Shown here one piece after another: positions 42,885-52,600 of a DNA stretch of 64,000 bases. The notes below the pieces were generated by a model. It saw nothing but the letters and a program-made list of their open reading frames with translations, ran no database searches and had not been told where the DNA came from. Numbering within the stretch: position 1 is the first letter of the stretch; every line of letters begins with the position of its first letter. The translations under genes were made by a program, and so were the position numbers. Source of the DNA: an uncultured Lachnospiraceae bacterium (lineage in GTDB: Bacteria > Bacillota > Clostridia > Lachnospirales > Lachnospiraceae); contig CAMNSZ010000002.1 of assembly GCA_946557105.1 (NCBI GenBank), forward strand, positions 186,001 through 250,000, read 5' to 3'.

Positions 42885-45215
42885 CTATTTGTTCTCATCC
42901 AAATATAACTGTACTCTGTTCTGGATAGCATCCGCCGTCTGCTTTGTTCCTTTTGCTCCCGCTAAGTATTCCTTGATTTCCCCGTCGATAATCTTTATAA
43001 CTCCCTCATATTGCCTCTCTAACTTAGGCACGCAATTATCCAGATACCGGATATAATCTTCCAGATACGAGGAACCGTCAGCCTTAACCGGCAGCTCCTC
43101 CCAGCCTGAGCCTTGAATTTTTTGTATTTTATCCTCCAAAACATCTCTTCTTACGCTGCCCAGCCCCCACTCGTCCTGTCTTTCCTTATCAAAAAAATAA
43201 TCAATATACTCCTTAACCGCCTGATTTTCCTCAGCCGCCTTGTTTACGACCAGAAAGCTGTAGCTGTTAAAATAGCTTTCGCTTTCTTCAGCCGCAGGAT
43301 ATCCAATGCAAAAATACTTTTCTCCCAACATATCCATGTTACGGGAAAACCCGTCATAGCTGTTTACGGAATCTGCAATGTAAACCACCGCCTCGCCTGC
43401 TTTTATAATATCCATCTGCCTTTTTATCTCTTCTTCATGATTCACTATGGAATCATCATATTTAACCCCGTATTTTTCGGCAATTTCTATAGTCTTATAA
43501 AAAAGCTCGCAGTCAAAGCTGCATTTTCCCTTATCCCAGTCAATAAAGGGAGAATTTTTTAAATCTGTCATTACCATATCATAAAAAAGATTGTACGCAG
43601 ACAGATTGTTTACTCCGGCAAACATATTCTGCATTCCACTCTTTTCCTTCTCTTCTATCAAATTAATAAATTCCTCCAGAGACCATGTGTCCTTTTCCCA
43701 AATATCCTTGGAGGTATACATTGTTTGCGTCTGTATCCTATAGCCGATGCCAAGCAGCTTGTCCTCCCTCATTCCTGCCCTCAGCACTCCGGGCAGCAGC
43801 AAATCCTTTACACTGTCGCTGATTATAGGCAAAATATCGGCTAAAACTCCTTTTTCGTAAAGTGCCTTCATGTCCTCACCGTTTACCACCAATAGCTCGG
43901 GACCGTTCCCCGCCACAAGCTCGGCCATTACCCTGTCGCGATATGCCTGCCTATCGTCAAAATCCGCTTTCTCATACTCCACCTTGTAAGCAGGCTTCTT
44001 TCTGGAAAAGCTTGCCGCACCGGATTTGATATAATCATCGCCAAAGCAAAGGTCCGCAATCCTTATTTCGTTACCACCCTTATCAGGCTCCTCATGGGAA
44101 AACCGATAAAGACATTTATCCCCCAAATCTAACAAGAACAATTCGCCTGTGCTGCTGCATATCCATCTTTGCAGCATATCGTTTCCGACCACGCCGTTGC
44201 CTTTAAGGTCAAAAAGCATCTCTCTGGCTCCCGTTCTTACATTCCAGCAAATCAAATCATCCATCAATCGATAATAAATCTGTCCGTGGCCGTTCATGCC
44301 TCTGGAAACCACATATTCATATGCGTTCTCAGCAAGTATAACCATATCCTTTTTAACAGCGTCATACCAAAAAACAGTATTTTTACCGTTTTTTATATCA
44401 GAGACCTCAAAAAGGGGAATACCCTCAGGACTTTTCATAATACAGGACACCCCTGCCGAGGCGGCTGTAGAAAGCTCCATAATATCCACAAGCGCTCCGG
44501 TTTCATCCACAACACCGACCCAAGGCGCATCCGGGTTACATATGTACATAAGCCCTTGTCCGTCACTGGCGATCCTCTCCAAGGTCATATATGGTAAGAG
44601 CCGTATGTCCATCTGCTTTATAGCGGGATAAATATCCGTTACTCTGATAACTTCGCCGTTTTTGTTTAAAGTCACGGCATAGTAATTCAGTAACGTGCCT
44701 TCTCCTTCCTCGTCATACTTTTGCGAAAAAAAGACAAATTCATCCTCCCCCGCCACAGCAAAGCCCACAGGGGTGAAATCCTCTACCTCGGGAATATGAA
44801 AGAGGAGCTCTTCACATTGGGATTTTTTTGTGTTCAGGTCATATATATTTAAAAAATATTTATGCCCCTCCTCTTCGTTTAAATAGAACCTCTCAAAAAT
44901 ATATACCTTATCCCCCAAAAAATCATATAGCCCTCCATATTCATAATCGTAGGAAAAGTCCGGCTTCCTTACCAGATTTTCTGCCACATCCGCAATGTAG
45001 AGCGGGCTGCCGGCACTTATGTCAAGCATGTCCGCAAATTTTTCCTCCCGCCAGTTAAACTCTTGGGGCAAACTCGCCGTTTCCTGACCTGCCTTCTGCC
45101 CCTCTGTGTCCGCCGGCTCCTTTCCTGCACTACAGCCCGAAAAAATTAACACAATTGCAAATATGCCGCACATTATCATATTTGAGATTGTTATACGCGA
45201 TATCTCTCTTTTCAC
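42885..45215 (-). CDS. Large solute-binding lipoprotein, array member 5 (most promoter-distal)
   Basis: 776 residues, lipobox FSGC with C28. Residues about 45-390 are beta-rich with short repeated strands (VGVVDETGALVDIMEL, then MKSPEGIPLFEVSD and WYDAVKK), perhaps a propeller. Residues about 395-770 resemble a family 1 solute-binding protein (FSRKKPAYKVEYEKADFDD, then AELVAGNGPELLVVNGED). It ends RRVQLYLDENK, the tail shared by all five paralogs. The start is GTG 45213-45215 with GGAGAG 6 bases upstream. It starts 36 bases after member 4 and is more diverged from members 2-4 than they are from each other. It has no linked permease; ligand unknown. Confidence 0.85.
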   Translation of the reverse strand: MKREISRITISNMIMCGIFAIVLIFSGCSAGKEPADTEGQKAGQETASLPQEFNWREEKFADMLDISAGSPLYIADVAENLVRKPDFSYDYEYGGLYDFLGDKVYIFERFYLNEEEGHKYFLNIYDLNTKKSQCEELLFHIPEVEDFTPVGFAVAGEDEFVFFSQKYDEEGEGTLLNYYAVTLNKNGEVIRVTDIYPAIKQMDIRLLPYMTLERIASDGQGLMYICNPDAPWVGVVDETGALVDIMELSTAASAGVSCIMKSPEGIPLFEVSDIKNGKNTVFWYDAVKKDMVILAENAYEYVVSRGMNGHGQIYYRLMDDLICWNVRTGAREMLFDLKGNGVVGNDMLQRWICSSTGELFLLDLGDKCLYRFSHEEPDKGGNEIRIADLCFGDDYIKSGAASFSRKKPAYKVEYEKADFDDRQAYRDRVMAELVAGNGPELLVVNGEDMKALYEKGVLADILPIISDSVKDLLLPGVLRAGMREDKLLGIGYRIQTQTMYTSKDIWEKDTWSLEEFINLIEEKEKSGMQNMFAGVNNLSAYNLFYDMVMTDLKNSPFIDWDKGKCSFDCELFYKTIEIAEKYGVKYDDSIVNHEEEIKRQMDIIKAGEAVVYIADSVNSYDGFSRNMDMLGEKYFCIGYPAAEESESYFNSYSFLVVNKAAEENQAVKEYIDYFFDKERQDEWGLGSVRRDVLEDKIQKIQGSGWEELPVKADGSSYLEDYIRYLDNCVPKLERQYEGVIKIIDGEIKEYLAGAKGTKQTADAIQNRVQLYLDENK

Positions 45216-45251
45216 TTTTGGCTCTCCTTTGTCGGTCGGCTATATCCGCTG

Positions 45252-47621
45252 TTACTTGTGTTCGTCCAAATAGAGCTGCACCCTTCTCTGTATCACCTCC
45301 ACCGTCTGATCCACATCCTTTTCACCTGCGAAATAGCCTGCCGTCTCCTCATATATGATATCCTTTATCGCCTGCGTTCCGACAGGTGCAGGCGCACAAC
45401 TGTCTATAAGCTCCAGATACTCCTCAAGGTAGCTCGTTCCGTCCGGCTTGCATTCCAACAATACATACATTCCTCCGCCCTTACTAAACTGCGCCCCGGT
45501 TGTCCAATCGGGATAAACCACATAACTGCTTAATACATCCTTTCTGACTGTGCTTTCCCCCATCTTCCTCTGGTTCTCTTCATTGAAAAGATAACCGATA
45601 TATTTATGTATCATATCCATGTCGGCTGCATCCTTATTCACTACCAAAAAGCTGTTGCCGTATAAATAGCTCCCGCTTTCACCGTTTGTAGGATAGCCTA
45701 CGCAATAATAATCCTCTCCCAATGACGCCATAACGCTACTGACACTGCCCAGACTGCTTAAATAGTATTCGATTTGCGCTATTGCATGTCCGCTGTCAAG
45801 CAATTCCTTCTGCTCCTTATTCCATTGGTCATAGGCATAAGGGTCTGAACTATTAAAGGTATCGGTATCTGTTTTTCCATACCTCTTCGCCAATTCGAGA
45901 ACCTGCTTAAACAGCTCGCTGTCAAAGCTGCTCTCTCCCTTTTCCAAATCCACAAAGGGGGAATTATTCAAATCTTGCATTGCTATGTTACTCATAACAT
46001 ATAAAGGTTGCTTCATTCTATGGTTGCATGCAAAAATATCCTCCAGCTCCCCTTCCTTTTCCTCCACCAGTTCAACAAATTCCTCCACGGTCCATGTATC
46101 CTTTGTCCATACGTTTTTAGACACAAAGAGAGTTTCTATGTACATTGAACTTGCCAGCCCTATCAGCTTTCCGTCAATGGTTCCCGCCGAGAGAACGCCC
46201 TTAAATATTTGTTCCTCCGTCTCCTTTGGCAGCACGCCCGAAATATCGGCTAATACCCCTTTTTCGTTCAGAAGCCACATATCATCGCGATTCACCAGCA
46301 AAATGTCCGGACCCTTTCCGGATACGATTTCGGCAAGAATTCTGTCTCGATATGCTTGAAGATCCGCGTTGAGATCAAATCCCACCGACTCATACTCAAC
46401 ATGGCAGGTAGGATTCTTTCTTGAAAAGGCTGCCGCATTCCCGCTGATATTATCATTACTATAATTACAAATATCTACAATCCTGATACCTGCGCCTTGC
46501 TTCACCGGCTCGTTGGAAAAGCCATACAGACAAGGCTTCTCCCCTCCAATATCCAGAAGGAAAAGCTCTCCCGCCGCATTGGTAAAACATTTAAGCATAT
46601 AATCATTCTCTGTCATTCCGTTGCTTTTGCAATCAAAAATATCTTCCTTTGTTCCCTCTGCCACATTCCAGCAAACTATTTTGTTACTCAAAATACTGTA
46701 AACTTCTCCGAACTTATTGAAATAGCGTCCACCATATATAGCGTTAATATCATAATTTGTTTCTCCCAGAATCTGTATTGTCTTTTTTTCCGTGTCATAC
46801 CAGAACAGTGTATTTTTCCCTTCCTTCATGCTCGAAGCTTCAAATATGGGCGTTCCCTCAAAGCTTTTCATGGAACAAACTGCGTTCTTGTCATGCATTC
46901 CCTCAAGCTCCACTGTATCCACAAGGGCTCCCGTCTCGTCTATGATTCCCACGCAGGGCCGGTCGGAAAGGCTGACATATAAGTATCCCTCGTCGTCACC
47001 TACTACATCAGTAAAGGCCATATCGCCCTTAAGCTCAATCCCAAGCTCCATAAGCGCGGGATAAATATCCAATGTCTTAAGGCACTTCCCCTGCGCATTC
47101 ATGTATACCACATAATAATTCGTCACTTCATTATTATTAGCCTTCTGAGCAAAAAACACTACGTTTCCTCCGCCCAATATATCACAATAATTAGGCATAA
47201 AAAAGGGAATTCCCACATCGTCAAAATCAAATTTCGTCTGCCTTCTCTCCTCGGTATTCAAATCAAAGGTATCCAAATAATAATTGCTTTCCATCGGCTC
47301 CGACTTCGTATCCAAATAAAGGCTGACAAAACAGAACTTGTCGTCACTGACCCCTGACCCGATTTGGCGGCTCCAATCATATGTACAATCCGGTTCTTGG
47401 AGCAAATCTTCATAATATCTGGCAAGATAGATGCGATTACCCTCCGTAATATCGGATACTTCCGTAAGCTTCTGCTCCTGCCAGTTTACCTCCTCCTTCT
47501 GGGTCGTCTCCTTTGGCTGTGTACTCTCCTCACTTCCGGAAGCTCCATTTGCGCACCCTGTCAAAAGACTGACCGCCATGCTCAGGATAAGTACGCAGCT
47601 AAACACAAATCTTCTTCTCAT
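45252..47621 (-). CDS. Large solute-binding lipoprotein, array member 4
   Basis: 789 residues, lipobox LTGC with C23, then a Ser/Thr/Glu-rich spacer (SGSEESTQPKETTQ). Same two-part layout as its neighbours: beta-rich N-terminal half (VGIIDETGALVDTVELEG; MKSFEGTPIFEASSMKE), then the binding-protein half (AFSRKNPTCHVEYES; AEIVSGKGPDILLVNRDDM; LPKETEEQIFKGVLSAGTID). Ends RRVQLYLDEHK. ATG 47619-47621 was chosen because GGAGGG lies 7 bases upstream, although the frame is open five codons further. It is closest to member 3: leader, spacer and most of the binding half are nearly the same, while the first 40 residues of the beta-rich half differ more. It lies 101 bases downstream of member 3. Confidence 0.87.
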   Translation of the reverse strand: MRRRFVFSCVLILSMAVSLLTGCANGASGSEESTQPKETTQKEEVNWQEQKLTEVSDITEGNRIYLARYYEDLLQEPDCTYDWSRQIGSGVSDDKFCFVSLYLDTKSEPMESNYYLDTFDLNTEERRQTKFDFDDVGIPFFMPNYCDILGGGNVVFFAQKANNNEVTNYYVVYMNAQGKCLKTLDIYPALMELGIELKGDMAFTDVVGDDEGYLYVSLSDRPCVGIIDETGALVDTVELEGMHDKNAVCSMKSFEGTPIFEASSMKEGKNTLFWYDTEKKTIQILGETNYDINAIYGGRYFNKFGEVYSILSNKIVCWNVAEGTKEDIFDCKSNGMTENDYMLKCFTNAAGELFLLDIGGEKPCLYGFSNEPVKQGAGIRIVDICNYSNDNISGNAAAFSRKNPTCHVEYESVGFDLNADLQAYRDRILAEIVSGKGPDILLVNRDDMWLLNEKGVLADISGVLPKETEEQIFKGVLSAGTIDGKLIGLASSMYIETLFVSKNVWTKDTWTVEEFVELVEEKEGELEDIFACNHRMKQPLYVMSNIAMQDLNNSPFVDLEKGESSFDSELFKQVLELAKRYGKTDTDTFNSSDPYAYDQWNKEQKELLDSGHAIAQIEYYLSSLGSVSSVMASLGEDYYCVGYPTNGESGSYLYGNSFLVVNKDAADMDMIHKYIGYLFNEENQRKMGESTVRKDVLSSYVVYPDWTTGAQFSKGGGMYVLLECKPDGTSYLEEYLELIDSCAPAPVGTQAIKDIIYEETAGYFAGEKDVDQTVEVIQRRVQLYLDEHK

Positions 47622-47722
47622 TTTCCTTCCCTCCATAATGTCTCATTCCGCCGTCTCTTTTGCATCTTTCACCAATGATTCATTCCGCCGCATAAACACA
47701 TGTCATTACCGCATGCACACAT

Positions 47723-50083
47723 TTATTTATGCTCGTCCAGATAAAGCTGTACCCTTCTCTGTATTACCTCCACGGTCCGGTCCACATCCTTTTCACCTGC
47801 AAAATAGCCTTCCGTCTCCTCACTAATGATATCCTCTATCTCCTGCGTTCCGACAGGTGCGGGAACACAGCTGTCTATAAGTTCCAGATACTCCTCAAGG
47901 TAACTCGTTCCGTCCGGCTTGCACTCCAACAATACATACATTCCTCCGCCCATACTGAACTGAGCTCCGGTTGTCCAATCGGGATAAACCACATAACTGC
48001 TCAATACATCCCTTCTGACTGTGCCTGCGCCGACTTTTCTCTGATTCTCTTCATTGAAAAGATAGCCGACAAATTTATGTATCATATCCATATGGACTGC
48101 ATCCTTGTTCACTACCAAAAAGCTGTTACAGTTTAAATAATTCCCGCCTTCACCATTTGTAGGATAGCCTACACAATAATACTCCTCTCCTAACGACGCC
48201 ATGATATTACTGACAGTAGAAAGACTGTTCAAATACGATTCAATATATGCTATTGCATGTCCGCCGTCCAGTAATTCCTTCTGTTCCCTTTTCCATTCAT
48301 CAAAGGCATAGGGATCCGAACCAACTAAGTTATCGGTATCTGTTATTCCATACTGCTTCGCCAATTCGAGAACCTGCTTAAACAGCTCGCTGTCAAAGCT
48401 GCTCTCTCCCTTCTCCAAATCCACAAAGGGGGAATTATTCAAATCTGCCATAGCTATAAAATTCATAATATACCAGGGCTGCTTCATGTAATAACTGCAT
48501 GCAAAGATATCCTCCAGCTCCCCTTCCTTTTCCTCTACCAGTTTAACAAATTCCTCCACGGTCCATGTATCCTTTGTCCATATGTTTTTGGATACAAAGA
48601 CGGTGCTTATATTCATTGAGTTTGCCAGCCCCAGCAGCTTCCCGTCAACGGTTCCCGCCGAAAGAACGCTCTTAAATATCTGTTCCTCCGTCTCCTTCGG
48701 CAGTACGCCCGAAATGTCAGCCAGCACCCCTTTTTCATTCAGGAGCCTCAAATCATTCCCATCCACTATTAAAATATCGGGGCCTTTTCCTGATACGATT
48801 TCTGCAAGGATTCTGTCTCGGTATGCTTGAAGATCCGAGTAAAGAGCTTCAGCGCCCACTGACTCATACTCTATATAGCAGGTAGGATTCTTTCTTGAAA
48901 AAGCCGCCGCATTTCCGCTGATTACAGCGTCGTTATAAGCACAAATATCTGCAATCCTGATCGAAGCGTCTTTCTCCACCGGCTCGTCGGAAAACTCATA
49001 CAGGCACGGAGCGCCTCCGCCGGTATCCATCAGAAAAAGCTCTCCCGCCGCATTAGTAAAGCATTTAAGCATATAAGCATTCTCTGTCATTCCATTGCTT
49101 TTGCAGTCAAAAATCCTTTCTTTTGTTCCTCCAACCGTATTCCAGCAGACTATTTTATTGCTTCGGATATTGTAAATCTCTCCAAACCTGTTGAAACAGC
49201 GTCCGTATTTCACCATAACATCATAATTGGTATCCCCCAGAGGCTGCATCGCCTTTTTTTCCGTGTCATACCAAAACAGGATGTTTTTTCTCTCCTTCAT
49301 ACTTGACGCCTCAAAGATGGGCGTTCCCTCGGGGCTCTTCATGGAACAGACAAATCCTTCATCATACGCTCCCTCAACCTCCACTGTGTCTACAAGGGCT
49401 CCCGTCTCGTCTATGATTCCCACGCGTGGCTGCTTTGGAACGCAGACATATAAGTATCCTTCGTCGTCACATGTCATCCCTTCAAAAAAAATACTGCTGT
49501 TAAACTCAAGCCCCAATTCCGTAAGCGCAGGATAAATATCCAATGTCTTAAGGCACTCTCCCTGCGCATTCATGTATACCGCATAATAATTCGTCACCTC
49601 ATCATTATTATATACAGCTCCAAAAAACACTATGTTTCCTCCGCTTAATACATCACAGCAGCTGGCGGAAAGAGATATTCCCACAGCGTCAAAATCAAAC
49701 TTCGTCTGACTTCTCTCCTTGGTATTCAAATCAAAGGTATCCAGATAATAATTGCCTTTTTTCGTCGCCTCCTCATAATACCAATTCACGAGGCAGAGCT
49801 TGTCGTCACCGACCCCAAAGCCAATTTGTGAGCTCCAATCATATGTGAAATCCGGTTTTTTAACCAGATCCTCATAATATGCGGCAAGATAAATGGGATT
49901 GCCCTCTGTAATATCGGATACTTCCTTAAATTTCTGCTCCCGCCAGTTTACCTCCTCCTTCCGGGGCGTCTCCTTTGGCTGTGTGCTCTCCTCGCTTCCG
50001 GAAGCTCCATTTGCGCACCCTGTCAAAAGACTGATCGTCATGCTCAGGGTAAGCACGCAGCTAAGCACAAATCTTCTTCTCAT
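47723..50083 (-). CDS. Large solute-binding lipoprotein, array member 3
   Basis: 786 residues, lipobox LTGC with C23. Near-duplicate of member 4 in the leader and spacer (SGSEESTQPKETPRK) and in the binding half (KNPTCYIEYESVG; AEIVSGKGPDILIVDGNDL). Its last 47 residues are identical to those of member 2 (from VPAPVGTQEIEDII to LYLDEHK), although the two differ widely elsewhere. ATG 50081-50083 follows GGAGAG. The 101-base gap downstream resembles the 95-base gap upstream, so the duplicated unit includes the intergenic sequence. No catalytic motif is visible; ligand unknown. Confidence 0.87.
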   Translation of the reverse strand: MRRRFVLSCVLTLSMTISLLTGCANGASGSEESTQPKETPRKEEVNWREQKFKEVSDITEGNPIYLAAYYEDLVKKPDFTYDWSSQIGFGVGDDKLCLVNWYYEEATKKGNYYLDTFDLNTKERSQTKFDFDAVGISLSASCCDVLSGGNIVFFGAVYNNDEVTNYYAVYMNAQGECLKTLDIYPALTELGLEFNSSIFFEGMTCDDEGYLYVCVPKQPRVGIIDETGALVDTVEVEGAYDEGFVCSMKSPEGTPIFEASSMKERKNILFWYDTEKKAMQPLGDTNYDVMVKYGRCFNRFGEIYNIRSNKIVCWNTVGGTKERIFDCKSNGMTENAYMLKCFTNAAGELFLMDTGGGAPCLYEFSDEPVEKDASIRIADICAYNDAVISGNAAAFSRKNPTCYIEYESVGAEALYSDLQAYRDRILAEIVSGKGPDILIVDGNDLRLLNEKGVLADISGVLPKETEEQIFKSVLSAGTVDGKLLGLANSMNISTVFVSKNIWTKDTWTVEEFVKLVEEKEGELEDIFACSYYMKQPWYIMNFIAMADLNNSPFVDLEKGESSFDSELFKQVLELAKQYGITDTDNLVGSDPYAFDEWKREQKELLDGGHAIAYIESYLNSLSTVSNIMASLGEEYYCVGYPTNGEGGNYLNCNSFLVVNKDAVHMDMIHKFVGYLFNEENQRKVGAGTVRRDVLSSYVVYPDWTTGAQFSMGGGMYVLLECKPDGTSYLEEYLELIDSCVPAPVGTQEIEDIISEETEGYFAGEKDVDRTVEVIQRRVQLYLDEHK

Positions 50084-50178
50084 TTTCCTTCTCTCCATAA
50101 TGTCTCATTCCTCCGTCTCTTTTGTATCCAATGATTCATTCCGCCGCATAAGCACATGTTATTGCCGCATGCGCACAT

Positions 50179-52566
50179 TTATTTATGCTCGTCCAAATAA
50201 AGCTGTACCCTTCTCTGTATTACCTCCACCGTCCGGTCCACATCCTTTTCGCCTGCAAAATAGCCTTCCGTCTCCTCACTAATGATATCCTCTATCTCCT
50301 GCGTTCCAACAGGCGCAGGAACACAGGCGTCAATAAATTCCAAATAATCTTCAAGATAAGAGGAACCGTCCTGTTTACTGTCTAAAAGGTAATAGGTGTT
50401 TCCTCCCACATCAAACGCCCAATTCCAGTTCTTGAAATTGTTCATATTTCCACCCTGTGGCAAATCCACTTCATGGGGAATAACAGCGTTCTTTAAAACA
50501 TCCTTTCTGATAGTATCCGCTCCTCCTTTTCTTTGATTTTCTTCATTATAAAGATATTGGATAAATTTATAAATTGTATCCATATCCGCCGCAGTTTTGT
50601 TAACCGCCAAATAGCCGCCGCAGTTTAAATAATTCCCGCTTTTACCGTTTGTTGGAAATCCCACACAAAAATAGTCCTCTCCCAAAAATGCCATAGTATC
50701 GCTGAAGCCCGTAAAACCATTTACGTGATTTTTAACAAACGTTATGGCACGTCCGCTATCCATTGATTCCTTAATTCTCTTTTGCTCTTCCTCATATTCG
50801 CTAATAGAATTGGCGCCTTTTTCAGGGGTTACTCCATACCGCTTGGCTATCTCCAGCGTTTTCTTAAAAAGCCCGCCGTCAAAATAACTCTCTCCCTTCT
50901 CCCAATCAATAAACGGAGAATTTTTTAAATCCATCAGAGTCAGATATTTCATAATAAATTGAGGAGTATTCAAATAGAGGTCCCCCTCCACAGCAAAATC
51001 AATCTCTCCTTCCTTTTCCTCAACCAAATCAACGAATTCCTCCAACGTCCATGAATCCTTTGTCCAAATGCTTTTAGACACAAGGAAAAAGGACATATTT
51101 ATCCCACTTGCAAGACCCATCAGCTTTCCGTCAATGGTTCCCGCTTCCAAAACACTCTTAAAGATTTGTTCCTCCGTTTCCTTTGGCAGTATTCCTGAAA
51201 TGTCAGCCAAAGCTCCTTTTTCATTAAGAAGCCTTAGTTCGTCTCCGTCCACTATCAAAATTTCCGGCCCCTTTCCTGACATGACTTCGGCAAGAATCCT
51301 GTCTCTATATGCTTCAAGCTCCGACATATTGCTTCCCGTATCCGACTCAAACTCAATATGGCAGGATGGATTCTTCCTTGAAAAGGTTGCCGCTCCGGCG
51401 CTGATATCCTCGGTGTCCCAACTGCAAATATCCACTATCCTGATACTGCTCTCTTTCTCCACCGGTTTGTCGGAAAACTCATACAAACATGCGGTATCCC
51501 CACCGGTATCCAAAAGAAAAAGCTCTCCCGCCGCATTATTGACGCACCGTAAATAAAATTCATTCTCCCCCATTCCGTTGCTTTTACAGTCAAAAATCCT
51601 TTCCTGCTTTCCTGAAGCCGTGTTCCAGCATACTATTTTATTATATCGTATATAATAAATTTCTCCAAACTGGTTAAAGCTGCGCCCATATGCATAGACA
51701 GTGTCGTATTTTGTATCTGCCAAAACCCGTAAAGCCTTTTTTTCCGTGTCATACCAAAAAAGTGTATTCTTTCTCTCTCTCATATTTGTAGCTTCAAATA
51801 TTGGTACCCCCTCGGGGCTCTTCATGGAGCATACAACTCCGTCGTCATACGTTCCCTCAAGCTCCATGGTATCTATAAGAGTTCCCGTGTCGTCTATAAT
51901 TCCCACCCGGAGCAATTTCGGATCTCTTATATATAAATATCCCTCTCCGTCACATACCATGCTCTCTAGGCGGAGCTGGGGATCAAGCTTAAGCCCAAAT
52001 TCCGTAAGCGCGGAATAAACATCCAGCGTCTTAAGGCACTCTCCCTGCGCATTCATATATACCGCATAATAGTTTGTTACCTCAGTATAATCCTGATTAT
52101 ACGCCTCTCCCAAAAATACCATATTTCCCCCATTCACTATTTCACAATGGCAGGGAGAAAAACCGGGAACTTCCAAGCCGTCAAAATACAGCTCTCTTTG
52201 ACTTCTCTCCTTGGTATTCAAATCAAAGGTATCCAGAAAGTAACGAGTCTTTTCTTCGGAATACACATTCACAAAGCAGAGCTTTTCTTCACTGACGCCG
52301 AACGCCATTTGATATCCCCACTCATATGTAAAATCCGGCTCTTTAACCAAATCCTCATAATATCCGGAAATATAGACGGGATTGCCCTCCTTAACATCCG
52401 ATACTTCGGGAAACTTCTGCTCCTGCCAAAAAATTTCTCTCTTCTTGGGCGTCTCCTTCGGCTGTGCACTCTCCCCGTTTCTTAAGCCGTCATTGGCGCA
52501 GCCTGTAAAAGAGCTTGCGATAATGCTCATAATAAGTAAGCAGCTTAACAAAAATTTTCTTCTCAT
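50179..52566 (-). CDS. Large solute-binding lipoprotein, array member 2
   Basis: 795 residues, lipobox FTGC with C23. The N-terminal half keeps the shared blocks (VGIIDDTGTLIDTMELEG; MKSPEGVPIFEATNMRE; WYDTEKKALRVLADT), and the binding half keeps KNPSCHIEFES, AEVMSGKGPEILIVDGDEL and WTKDSWTLEEFVDLVEEKEG. A segment near 690-745 (VDLPQGGNMNNFKNWNWAF) is unlike the other members, while the final 47 residues equal member 3 exactly. ATG 52564-52566 has GGAGG 8 bases upstream. It starts 34 bases after member 1. Confidence 0.87.
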   Translation of the reverse strand: MRRKFLLSCLLIMSIIASSFTGCANDGLRNGESAQPKETPKKREIFWQEQKFPEVSDVKEGNPVYISGYYEDLVKEPDFTYEWGYQMAFGVSEEKLCFVNVYSEEKTRYFLDTFDLNTKERSQRELYFDGLEVPGFSPCHCEIVNGGNMVFLGEAYNQDYTEVTNYYAVYMNAQGECLKTLDVYSALTEFGLKLDPQLRLESMVCDGEGYLYIRDPKLLRVGIIDDTGTLIDTMELEGTYDDGVVCSMKSPEGVPIFEATNMRERKNTLFWYDTEKKALRVLADTKYDTVYAYGRSFNQFGEIYYIRYNKIVCWNTASGKQERIFDCKSNGMGENEFYLRCVNNAAGELFLLDTGGDTACLYEFSDKPVEKESSIRIVDICSWDTEDISAGAATFSRKNPSCHIEFESDTGSNMSELEAYRDRILAEVMSGKGPEILIVDGDELRLLNEKGALADISGILPKETEEQIFKSVLEAGTIDGKLMGLASGINMSFFLVSKSIWTKDSWTLEEFVDLVEEKEGEIDFAVEGDLYLNTPQFIMKYLTLMDLKNSPFIDWEKGESYFDGGLFKKTLEIAKRYGVTPEKGANSISEYEEEQKRIKESMDSGRAITFVKNHVNGFTGFSDTMAFLGEDYFCVGFPTNGKSGNYLNCGGYLAVNKTAADMDTIYKFIQYLYNEENQRKGGADTIRKDVLKNAVIPHEVDLPQGGNMNNFKNWNWAFDVGGNTYYLLDSKQDGSSYLEDYLEFIDACVPAPVGTQEIEDIISEETEGYFAGEKDVDRTVEVIQRRVQLYLDEHK

Positions 52567-52600
52567 CTTTTTCCTCCGTGAGTTTACCATACTGTTACCT

